The translations under genes and the position numbers were made by a program. Positions 18,617-26,112 of a stretch of DNA of 55,590 nucleotides are shown piece by piece. The notes beneath the pieces were generated by a model. The model did no database searches and was not told the origin of the DNA. It was given only the letters and a program-made list of their open reading frames with translations. This DNA is from Vasconcelosia minhoensis LEGE 07310 (GTDB lineage: Bacteria; Cyanobacteriota; Cyanobacteriia; Phormidesmidales; Phormidesmidaceae): the NCBI RefSeq assembly GCF_015207255.1, contig NZ_JADEXG010000032.1, forward strand, positions 1 through 55,590, read 5' to 3'. How positions within the stretch are numbered: the stretch's first letter is position 1; the number at the start of each line of letters is the position of its first letter.

Positions 18617-19474
18617 CTAGGCTCCAATTTTTTGCATGACTTCGAAGGAAAGGTTTCTGAACTCTTTGACCGAGTCACAGTTACGGTCAAACTCAAAGAT
18701 GGATTTTGGGTCGGGAACTTCTAAATTGCCCATGGTCAGAGTTTTATTGACGCAGTTGGACAGGGCCACCCGCTCGTAAATGACAGTATCAAGTACCGGA
18801 AACCCATAGCGTTGAATCACGGCTTCTTTTTGTTTAGGAAAAACAAAGTCCAGATATCTTGAATTGGTGAGCACCTTGGAGGGCAGCACCCCGAGCACTT
18901 TCAGAGGCTGTTTGCCAATGCTGGAGCGGGTTTCATTGGTTTCCTGAACAAAGTTTTTAACATTGCTCAATCCCTGATTGGCAAAAGGTTTCATATCAGA
19001 GGGGATGATCAGGTAATCGGCTGCAATCAGGGCAATTTCGGCGTAGAGATCTCGGGAGGGAGGCGCATCGACAATTACAACATCGTAGTCATCCTCTACT
19101 CGCTGAAGTTTGGTATTGAGGCGCAGGCGGCTAGCGGCAAAGCGGGTTAGCTGCTGCTGCACATCAATTAGCGTAATGTGGGAGGGGATAATGTCGATTT
19201 CTGGAGTATTGAATTCCTGTGATTTGCGGACTATTTCGGGGATGAAGTCAAATTCGCTGGAGCTGAGCAGCTGTACGACGTTCTTGCCTTTGATGTCATC
19301 TTCTTCCTCGAACTGAAATTTGATTAGCCCTGTGGCAAAGGTAGAGTTTGCCTGGGCGTCGATGTCGATGAGCAACACTCGCTTGCCCTTATTCTTGAAG
19401 GCGGCGGCGAGGTTGACGGCGGTGGTGGTTTTGCCGACGCCGCCTTTATTGTGGTAAATCGCGATCGTTTTCAT
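18617..19474 (-). CDS. parA: ParA-family ATPase
   Basis: A 285-residue ATPase of the ParA/MinD group. The deviant Walker A is KGGVGKTT (residues 10-17), Walker A' is LIDIDAQAN (about 35-43) and Walker B VVIVDAPPS (about 134). ParA proteins move plasmids or chromosomal loci on the nucleoid together with ParB. Length and lack of an N-terminal helix-turn-helix fit the small type Ib class. It pairs with the ParB-like gene 2 bases downstream. Location in the middle of a helicase island, rather than at a replication origin, suggests an integrated plasmid remnant or a dedicated partner of the defence genes. Confidence 0.92.
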   Translation of the reverse strand: MKTIAIYHNKGGVGKTTTAVNLAAAFKNKGKRVLLIDIDAQANSTFATGLIKFQFEEEDDIKGKNVVQLLSSSEFDFIPEIVRKSQEFNTPEIDIIPSHITLIDVQQQLTRFAASRLRLNTKLQRVEDDYDVVIVDAPPSRDLYAEIALIAADYLIIPSDMKPFANQGLSNVKNFVQETNETRSSIGKQPLKVLGVLPSKVLTNSRYLDFVFPKQKEAVIQRYGFPVLDTVIYERVALSNCVNKTLTMGNLEVPDPKSIFEFDRNCDSVKEFRNLSFEVMQKIGA

Positions 19475-19543
19475 GGGTGTTTTTATAACGGCTTTTTGGG
19501 AATGGGGCTTGGGGCGTATTCTGCTTTGGTAAGCGTTCTGATT

Positions 19544-19632
19544 GCCCTCACCCTAAATCCCTCTCCCTGGGGAGAGGGACTTTGAATCTGGCTGCCCTTC
19601 TCCTTGGGGAGAAGGGGCTGGGGGATCAGGGG
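19544..19632. repeat. Dispersed repeat with two hairpins
   Basis: About 90 bases with two short palindromes (CCTCTCCCTGGGGAGAGG, then CTTCTCCTTGGGGAGAAG) flanked by CCCTCACCCTA and a GGGGGATCAGGG complement. This layout is a common dispersed repeat of cyanobacterial genomes. It occupies the 316-base gap between parA and the nucleotidyltransferase gene, in which no gene is seen. A second, diverged copy sits inside the methylase gene at 25181-25270. Confidence 0.8.
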
Positions 19633-19790
19633 CACAGGCTTCTCATAAAATCAGTTTGTAGGATAAGGATGCTTTTAACCATGACGGCAGCCTCAATCAG
19701 GTTTTTGATTGGTTACGTTTCGGTGATTAGAATTCTGTTTGCCAGCTGAATGAACTGCTCACTTTGACGAAAACGAAGGTGTTTCAGTTT

Positions 19791-20114
19791 TCATAACCAA
19801 ACTCCTTCCGCTTTGACGTTATGAAGAAAAGGGGTGTCGCTAGAGTCAAATTTATCAAAGGAGACAAAGTGGCGAGAAATAAGAACGTCATGTTCAAGAC
19901 TAATTTGAGCTATGAATTGACTTGTATTATCAATTTCTTGATATGGATTAATAGATCCTTTTAGAACTACTAGGATATCGATATCTGAAAATTCATGGCT
20001 TTCCTCTCTAGCCTGAGATCCATACAATATGAGCGCTTTTAACCGCTCTCGATAATAAGATGACAAATGGTCTTTGACTGCTTGAAGGATTGACTTAAGT
20101 TGAGGGTGCTGCAT
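19791..20114 (-). CDS. MNT-type nucleotidyltransferase
   Basis: A 107-residue minimal nucleotidyltransferase. The signature GSQAREES followed by SDIDILVV (about residues 33-50) gives the GS and DxD metal-binding residues. MNT proteins act as antitoxins of HEPN ribonucleases, AMPylating the toxin. No HEPN gene is adjacent; instead a 57-residue gene ends 9 bases upstream. The region is AT-richer than the helicase genes, consistent with separate acquisition. Confidence 0.87.
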   Translation of the reverse strand: MQHPQLKSILQAVKDHLSSYYRERLKALILYGSQAREESHEFSDIDILVVLKGSINPYQEIDNTSQFIAQISLEHDVLISRHFVSFDKFDSSDTPFLHNVKAEGVWL

Positions 20115-20123
20115 GGGTATGAG

Positions 20124-20297
20124 TTAGATGTCATGCTGAGTTTGTAATCGTTTTGGGGCTAGACGGTGATGAGGCTTCGGATTCGATTGCTCTTGTTTCT
20201 TGATGTCTTGATATAGAGCTTCGAGATTATAGTTAAATTCAGCGGCATAGGCGTCGCGAATAGCGCGGATTTCTTGCACGATTGGGTCATCTTTCAT
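20124..20297 (-). CDS. Small cyanobacterial protein, 57 residues
   Basis: Read directly from the minus strand: an ATG ORF beginning MKDDPIVQEIRAIRDAYAAE and continuing FNYNLEALYQDIKKQE. The core (DPIVxEIRxIRxxYAAxFNYxLxAxxxDxK) is a pattern I know from short cyanobacterial proteins often next to toxin-antitoxin genes. It ends 9 bases before the MNT gene, so the two are probably one unit, with this protein a possible antitoxin or accessory. Upstream, another frame ends CTPEELMEDEL with its TGA overlapping this ATG (ATGA), which may be the relic of a former upstream gene. Confidence 0.72.
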   Translation of the reverse strand: MKDDPIVQEIRAIRDAYAAEFNYNLEALYQDIKKQEQSNPKPHHRLAPKRLQTQHDI

Positions 20298-20354
20298 AGT
20301 TCATCTTCCATAAGTTCTTCGGGGGTACAGATAAATATATTATTTAGACTCTGC

Positions 20355-21161
20355 TTAAGCTTCGTCGTTGAGTTCTAAACACAGAAAATGTTTAACACCG
20401 TACTCTTCACAAAAATTAGGTATAGATTGCTCCATATTTTCAAGATTTGATGGAACTCTGACCTCAGAAACCCTGTCAGAAGAGGTAATTCTTAGAAAAC
20501 CATTTTCGATTGGTATTGGGAATCCTGCTTTGCAGGAAAGCACTGAAGTCAATACATCAAAAAGGTTTGCTTGCCTTGTGCTAAATGGCGGCTTCTTAAC
20601 TCTTCTTAACAAGTCTATTAGCTGGTCGTTATTCCACTTATCCGAGGTGCGGCAGAAGTGGTCGTACTTCAAAACTGGATTATGCCAAATGCAGGTAGAG
20701 CCCCAAATGTCAAAATGGCTATGTCTTACTCCTGGCTTGCACTCAAGAACAAATAATTCCCAAATTGCTGCTAAATGAATCCATCGAGCCTGACGACGTA
20801 GCTGGTCACTAAAATGAGAGATTTGGGAAGATGTCTGCATGCTGTCCCATTGGTAATATGATTGAGAACAAATGCGAGGATATTTTGCTTCAAATAAACA
20901 TAGCTTTGCCTTGGCAGCTTCCTTAAATAAAATTAATGCATCGCAACCGAAGGTGCTCTCTTGTAGTCTATTGAGCTTCTGTGAATGTAAATAACAACGA
21001 AGGTTGAAAGCCTTCCATGTCCTTCGTATTTCATTGGCCAAGGCAGATACATAGTCATCTTCGCCTGCTATAACTCCGTTATATAATTCATTTCGAGTAT
21101 CCTGATCGGCACGGTACGCAATAGCGGCTGCCAAAATTCGGATGGGACTCACTTTAGTCAT
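20355..21161 (-). CDS. Putative PD-(D/E)XK nuclease-like protein
   Basis: A 268-residue protein of no recognised family. FGCDALILF (Asp74) followed 16 residues later by CLFEAKYP (Glu91, Lys93) fits the D...ExK metal site of the PD-(D/E)XK nuclease fold, with NEIRR (Glu44) in the helix before. The downstream half has conserved-looking Trp/His/Cys residues but no motif I can name. The ATG at 21161 is preferred over an in-frame TTG at 21173 because it follows AGAAGAG. It is AT-rich against the flanking helicase genes. Its position in the island suggests a restriction or retained defence nuclease; function is inferred from the motif only. Confidence 0.7.
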   Translation of the reverse strand: MTKVSPIRILAAAIAYRADQDTRNELYNGVIAGEDDYVSALANEIRRTWKAFNLRCYLHSQKLNRLQESTFGCDALILFKEAAKAKLCLFEAKYPRICSQSYYQWDSMQTSSQISHFSDQLRRQARWIHLAAIWELFVLECKPGVRHSHFDIWGSTCIWHNPVLKYDHFCRTSDKWNNDQLIDLLRRVKKPPFSTRQANLFDVLTSVLSCKAGFPIPIENGFLRITSSDRVSEVRVPSNLENMEQSIPNFCEEYGVKHFLCLELNDEA

Positions 21162-21191
21162 TTCTCTTCTCAAAACTTGGTAGAGCCCGTA

Positions 21192-21449
21192 TCACTGATG
21201 ATCATATTTAGCGGTCAACTCTTCGGTGAGAGTTTGCTTATAGGTGATAGAGAGGTCTTCTTCGATTGAGACGCAGCCGATCAGTCCGCTTTCCTTAAAT
21301 TTTTGGTACGTGCTTTTCTCAGGCTTGTCTTCTGGTTGGGCAGGCTCTGAATAGCGCTGTTTGAGAAAGCTGACGAAATCGAGGACAAGCCGTTGGGCTT
21401 CCTCGGGTAAGACGGCGATATCGGATTGGATGTGGTTGAGGTCAAGCAT
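21192..21449 (-). CDS. DUF2281-like small protein
   Basis: About 85 residues starting MLDLNHIQSD. The stretch LPEEAQRLVLDFVSFLKQRY is typical of DUF2281-type proteins, thought to be antitoxins of PIN-type toxins in cyanobacteria. The remainder is polar (STYQKFKESGLIGC). An in-frame start at 21494 would overlap the upstream Uma2 gene by 7 bases; the internal ATG at 21449 aligns better with the family's usual beginning. No toxin gene is adjacent. Confidence 0.72.
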   Translation of the reverse strand: MLDLNHIQSDIAVLPEEAQRLVLDFVSFLKQRYSEPAQPEDKPEKSTYQKFKESGLIGCVSIEEDLSITYKQTLTEELTAKYDHQ

Positions 21450-21487
21450 AGGACTATGTTTTATCTGAGCTGCATAGGGCTGTCTGT

Positions 21488-22063
21488 TTACCAAACGAGG
21501 GACATATCGAGGGTGAAGCCGGGTAGGATGGCTTCGCCGGATAGCTGGCTGGGATTATTTAACGTTTCTACCGGTTTGCCAGGGCGGTAAATTTGGACGG
21601 TGCGAGTTTTGCGCTCGATCAGCCATCCCAGCTGAACTCCGTTGTTGATATACTCTTGCATTTTGGTTTGGCTGGCTGGCAGGGTATCGGAGGGCGACAG
21701 CAGTTCCAGCACAAAGTCGGGGGCGATGGGGGGAAATCGTTCTCGCTGGGCCGGGGTGAGGGCCTGCCAGCGGCTTTGTTTAATCCAGGCGATATCGGGC
21801 GATCGCTGGGCTCCGTTGGGTAGCCTGAAGCCGGTGGAAGAATCGAAACAAATCCCCAACTGGGTTTGACGATTCCAGATCGCAAAATCTGCGCCGATTT
21901 CAAAATTGCGATTGCCCGTTTCGCCACCGGTGGGGGACATAATCACTAGGGTGCCGTTTGCATTGCGCTCGAATTTGACCTCGGGGTTGGCCTGACACAG
22001 CTGATAGAATTGCTCATCGGTGAGGTCAATGACGGGGTTGAGATCAAGGGTTGACAAAATCAT
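21488..22063 (-). CDS. Uma2-family putative endonuclease
   Basis: A 191-residue protein with the Uma2 (DUF820) plan: PD-(D/E)XK-type residues in RSPDIAW (Asp90) and DFVLELLSPSD (Glu120), then KMQEYINNGVQLGWLI. Uma2 genes are greatly expanded in cyanobacteria and usually stand alone; their target is unknown. It begins 35 bases before the end of the methylase gene region on the same strand and overlaps the possible longer form of the DUF2281-like gene. Confidence 0.9.
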   Translation of the reverse strand: MILSTLDLNPVIDLTDEQFYQLCQANPEVKFERNANGTLVIMSPTGGETGNRNFEIGADFAIWNRQTQLGICFDSSTGFRLPNGAQRSPDIAWIKQSRWQALTPAQRERFPPIAPDFVLELLSPSDTLPASQTKMQEYINNGVQLGWLIERKTRTVQIYRPGKPVETLNNPSQLSGEAILPGFTLDMSLVW

Positions 22064-22098
22064 AGGCGGTGGGAGTTGGCAATGCCGATCCGGCGGGT

Positions 22099-25000
22099 CT
22101 AAAACCCTAGTTTATCCCAGGCGGCGAGGACGAGGCGCTGGGTGCGGTATTCGCCGAACTGCTTGAGTTCATTATTTTTCAGGACGCGGAAGGTTTCGCT
22201 GGGGAAGTCGGGGCCGTAGAGGTCGGCAGGGTCGAGGATATAGCGCAGCTCGTCGCGGCTGAGCCCGTAGAGGTGGGCGTAATAGGCGTCGAGGTCGGCC
22301 CGGAGGAGGGCGCGGCGCTCTGGGTTCCAGATGAAGGGCTCACCGTCGTAACCCATGTCTTGGGCGAAGGGTTGCAGGTCCCAGGCGGTGTAGGTGAGTT
22401 CGAGGACGCGGGGAGCGATGAAGTCGATGTCGGCACGGCTGTAGCTGTTTGGGGGGATAACAGGGAGTTGTTCAAAGATAAAAGTTGAAAGATGATTGCC
22501 GCTGACTTTTTGTCGCGCGCAGTAATCAAACACCAGAGAATTGATGCAGGCTAGGAAACATAATACAAGAGCGGTCTTTACACTTTCATCAAAGTATACA
22601 ATCTTGCAAGTTTCAGATGCAAAAACCCTGGGTATGAAAGCTGCGATTGCAGTTCTGAAGACTCCCGAGCTTGTGATATCTCTAAAAGCTAGAAGCCACC
22701 TTTTTTTTGTGTGATGAGAAATAAATTTCGAAAGAAAATCCGATTCAACCCAGTATCTTGGAATAGAAAATAAGTTTACCTGCTTATGCTGATCGTCGTC
22801 CAGCTCTGGAAGCTTACCTTGGTTTTCCTGAGCTTTAGATTGATTTTTATAAGTTCCGAATCGATGATCGAACTGGTGAATCATTTTAGCTTCGTATACA
22901 GGTAGAAATGTTTTTTCTTTACACACTAAAGAATTCATGCTAGAGCTATAGCCTCGGCTGGATAAATCCTTTTTTGTGATAAAAAGCTCGGAATCATCAG
23001 TTTGGTTGAGCATCCTATGAATTGAAATCTTCCAAGGATTTGAATCTTTGCTGTTATCTCTAATAACTGAAGTGTAGGCATATATTTTTTTTGTTAGGTC
23101 AGCGTCAACACGAGTTCTGAAGATAGGAGATGTTTTTGTATTCGGATTCACCAAGATAATTTCTGGAGAAAGCATCTCATACTGCCTCAATTTTTCGCTT
23201 ATATCTCCAGACTTACGACAGTAGAATGCAAAACTAACACCTTTGTTCTTCATAGCCGCTTTTCCTGAAATTGACATCAAAACAAATTTGAATGCATGAT
23301 GCACCTCGGGGAACATAAACTCTTCGTTTTCAAATCCCCAGAGCGACATTAGTCTTTCATCTTCTATTAAATGTGAAAAGAATTGCTTATTTCCATCATC
23401 TGTTGCTATTCCCAAGGGCACGATCAGGCCACTTGCTCCGCAAAGCGAAATTCCATTGAGGAAAAGTTCTGAGAATATTGAATATGTATTCAGCTTTCCG
23501 TTACCAGTTAGTGGAAATCGAAGGCTGAGCTTAATGAATTTATCAATTGACTCAACTTCTTTCCTATAATCTTCAAACTGTCTGTAAGTCTCAGGACTTT
23601 CTTGCCTTAAGCTCTCGATCATTTTCTTGCGTTTAGAGCCTGTAGCCTTTGAAACCTCCGGGACTTTAACTGCAAAAAAAGGCTTCTCCTCAACCTGGAT
23701 TTTTTCCCAAGGTGGATTCCCCAACATACAGTCAAACCCACCCTGCTCAAACACCTCCGGGAACTCCAGCGGCCAGTGAAAAAACCGCTTTTCCTCTGCC
23801 AGCCGATCTGCCGCATCTACTACCTGATCCAGCCGACTGTTGCCCTGGAGCAGATTTTTCACCAGCGCCGAAGTTGGCAACAGCTGTAGATTCTGCTCCG
23901 TCAGCGGCATAAAAAACGCCGCTGTCCACAGATTGCAGGCCGACCGGTCCCTCAACCACGACATCAGATGCCGACTGCGCTCATACTTCGCCTGCTTTAG
24001 CCGCACCGCCGCCGGGTCGTCATCCTTCATTCCCTCCACCTCGCGCCATGCCTTGGCATAGGTTTCGCGATCGCGCTCAAAGTTCTCAAACACCAGCTCA
24101 AACTGCCCCGCTGCCGAGCTTTCGCGCTCCTGCTTATTGCGCTTTTTGAACTGAGAGGCCAGCTTCTTGTCATCCCCCGTCACCGGCTTAAAGGCATTAT
24201 CCGGAATCCCTTCCTTTAGACAGTCCAGATCCAGCACCCCCACCAGCGAATTGCCGCACTTAATCCGATGGTCCAAAAAATTCAGCGACAGACCTCGGCA
24301 GAGCCCTTCTAGCCATAGCGCCACCTTACAGAGGTCCACTGCCAAAGGATTCAAATCGACGCCATAAATGCAGTGCTGGATGACATCGCGGATAGCCACT
24401 CGTAGGGGTTCCGGGCCGGGCTGGGCTTCTCCGGTGCGGACTTGGGCGAGTTCTTTGCCAATGCGGCGGGCGGCAGCGAGGAGAAAATGGCCAGAGCCGC
24501 AGGCGGGGTCGCAGATTTTTAGGGAGAGGAGGGCTTGGGATTGGGCTTGTTGGCGATTTAGATTCCGCAACCGCTCCTCAATCACCGGCTCCAGCGCACT
24601 CTTAATCAACTGCCCCACCAGCTCCGGCGGCGTGTAATAGGACCCTGTCGTTTTGCGATCGCTCCCCGTCACCAGCTGAAATTCCCAATTCCCCTGCCGC
24701 TGCACTACCTGAGGATGGAAGTCCAGCAGGCTTTCGTAGACGCTGCCCAGCTCCTCCACATCCAGCGCGCCGTAATTCACCCGCCGCCGCTGGCCCTTCT
24801 GCTCATAGAGCGACAGCTGCCGCAGCGCCAGGGTCAAATCGTGGTTATCGATCGCACAGCCGTCTAGCTCGGCTAGCGTGTGGGAGCCGAACAGATCGCC
24901 ATCCAGCGGCGTCAGGCCCAGCATCTGGCCGCGCCAGTTTTCGTCAAATAGCTGAAAAGTGACCCGCAGCCCCTGCCACAGGTCTTGAAAGCCTTCCCGC

Positions 25001-26112
25001 CGCCAGCTGGGTCGCTCTGCCAGGGTTCGCAGCCGCTCAATGCTGTAGTAGTCCTGATAGATTCTTGCCTGCTCCGGGTCATCGGCAGAGAGCAGCAGAC
25101 TGCGCGACTCCGCCACCATCAGGAACAGCAGCCGGTAGATCAGCATGAGCAGCAGCCGGTAGTAAGCAGTATCTGTTAATCCCTCACCCCCGACCCCTCT
25201 CCCAGAGAGCGAGGGGAGATTGGATTGGTTCCCCTTCTCCCCCGGGGAGAAGGAGCTAGGGGATGAGGGCCGGGAAGCAGTAAAAGAGGGGAATTTATCC
25301 CTCAAAGCCTGGTTGCTAGGATGCTGTAAGAATCCTGACCCCAGAGTCCTCAGCGCCGACTCCACGCCGTCTCGCAGGCGATCGCGCACCCGACCGCCCT
25401 GCTGTACCGACGCCTGGTGATAAACCTCTAGCAGGCAGTCGTCGGCATCCTCCATGCCCTGCGGCAGGCGAGAGCGATGGAACAGCCGATAAAACAGGCC
25501 AAACTCAGCAAAATTTTCCCCGTTGAGAATCTGCTCTAGGTCAAACTCCACATAGGTCAGCCGCGTCATCAACGTAGAGTCTCGCAGCAGCCGCCACCGT
25601 AGCCCATTCGTCACCACCGACCAGAGATGCTCAGTCCGGTTCAGATATTCCTGCACCAGCGCATGGGCCGACAGCCGAGGCGTGCCGCTGGGAGGCCGCT
25701 GCTCTAGCCGCAGGCGGCAGCCGATGATATGCACCGGGGGCCTATTTTCGCCCCGCTCGGCCCGGTGCGAAATGGCATAGGTCTGCCCCTCGACTACCTC
25801 TGCTTTAGCGGTGTAGACCGGCTTGTAACCCAGGCTCATCATCAGCGGCACCGCCCACTGCTCGCGAGTCGCAGAGGTCGCCGGGTCATCCTCCGGCAGT
25901 CGGGAAACGGCTCGTTGAAACGCTGACCAGTAGGCTTTGGCATCGCCCCAGGCGATCGCGATTTCATCCGCCAGCTTGTCACCCCGATCCAGGCCAAAGT
26001 CCTCCGGAGACTGGCCCCGAGCCTCGCCAGCCAAAATTTCCGCCGTCAGATCCGGCGCAATCAGATTGCCTTGAATATCCACCCCGACTGGCATATCGAC
26101 TGGATTCCTCAT
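22099..26112 (-). CDS. Eco57I-like N6-adenine DNA methyltransferase (DrmMI-like)
   Basis: A 1337-residue protein. Motif I is DPACGSGHF (about 533) and motif IV GNPPWEK (about 796), the signature of N6-adenine methylases. The long N-terminal region fits methylases that partner a helicase, such as DrmMI of class 1 DISARM. Its ATG overlaps the stop of the SNF2 helicase (ATGA). Two oddities: residues about 281-311 are encoded by a dispersed repeat; and the stretch from just after NPPW to about residue 1217 (about 22460-23700) is clearly AT-rich while both flanks are GC-rich, as expected if the target-recognition region had been exchanged. The C-terminal 100 residues return to GC-rich sequence. 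A BREX PglX role is unlikely without PglZ or BrxC nearby. Confidence 0.88.
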   Translation of the reverse strand: MRNPVDMPVGVDIQGNLIAPDLTAEILAGEARGQSPEDFGLDRGDKLADEIAIAWGDAKAYWSAFQRAVSRLPEDDPATSATREQWAVPLMMSLGYKPVYTAKAEVVEGQTYAISHRAERGENRPPVHIIGCRLRLEQRPPSGTPRLSAHALVQEYLNRTEHLWSVVTNGLRWRLLRDSTLMTRLTYVEFDLEQILNGENFAEFGLFYRLFHRSRLPQGMEDADDCLLEVYHQASVQQGGRVRDRLRDGVESALRTLGSGFLQHPSNQALRDKFPSFTASRPSSPSSFSPGEKGNQSNLPSLSGRGVGGEGLTDTAYYRLLLMLIYRLLFLMVAESRSLLLSADDPEQARIYQDYYSIERLRTLAERPSWRREGFQDLWQGLRVTFQLFDENWRGQMLGLTPLDGDLFGSHTLAELDGCAIDNHDLTLALRQLSLYEQKGQRRRVNYGALDVEELGSVYESLLDFHPQVVQRQGNWEFQLVTGSDRKTTGSYYTPPELVGQLIKSALEPVIEERLRNLNRQQAQSQALLSLKICDPACGSGHFLLAAARRIGKELAQVRTGEAQPGPEPLRVAIRDVIQHCIYGVDLNPLAVDLCKVALWLEGLCRGLSLNFLDHRIKCGNSLVGVLDLDCLKEGIPDNAFKPVTGDDKKLASQFKKRNKQERESSAAGQFELVFENFERDRETYAKAWREVEGMKDDDPAAVRLKQAKYERSRHLMSWLRDRSACNLWTAAFFMPLTEQNLQLLPTSALVKNLLQGNSRLDQVVDAADRLAEEKRFFHWPLEFPEVFEQGGFDCMLGNPPWEKIQVEEKPFFAVKVPEVSKATGSKRKKMIESLRQESPETYRQFEDYRKEVESIDKFIKLSLRFPLTGNGKLNTYSIFSELFLNGISLCGASGLIVPLGIATDDGNKQFFSHLIEDERLMSLWGFENEEFMFPEVHHAFKFVLMSISGKAAMKNKGVSFAFYCRKSGDISEKLRQYEMLSPEIILVNPNTKTSPIFRTRVDADLTKKIYAYTSVIRDNSKDSNPWKISIHRMLNQTDDSELFITKKDLSSRGYSSSMNSLVCKEKTFLPVYEAKMIHQFDHRFGTYKNQSKAQENQGKLPELDDDQHKQVNLFSIPRYWVESDFLSKFISHHTKKRWLLAFRDITSSGVFRTAIAAFIPRVFASETCKIVYFDESVKTALVLCFLACINSLVFDYCARQKVSGNHLSTFIFEQLPVIPPNSYSRADIDFIAPRVLELTYTAWDLQPFAQDMGYDGEPFIWNPERRALLRADLDAYYAHLYGLSRDELRYILDPADLYGPDFPSETFRVLKNNELKQFGEYRTQRLVLAAWDKLGF
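25181..25270. repeat. Dispersed repeat inserted in frame in the methylase gene
   Basis: About 90 bases starting CCCTCACCCC and ending GGGGATGAGGGC, with palindromic CTTCTCCCCCGGGGAGAAG. It is a diverged copy of the 19544-19632 repeat. Translated on the minus strand it gives SSPSSFSPGEKG...SLSGRGVGGEG, a low-complexity linker between two conserved parts of the methylase. Its length is a multiple of three and has no stop in the coding frame. Confidence 0.8.
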
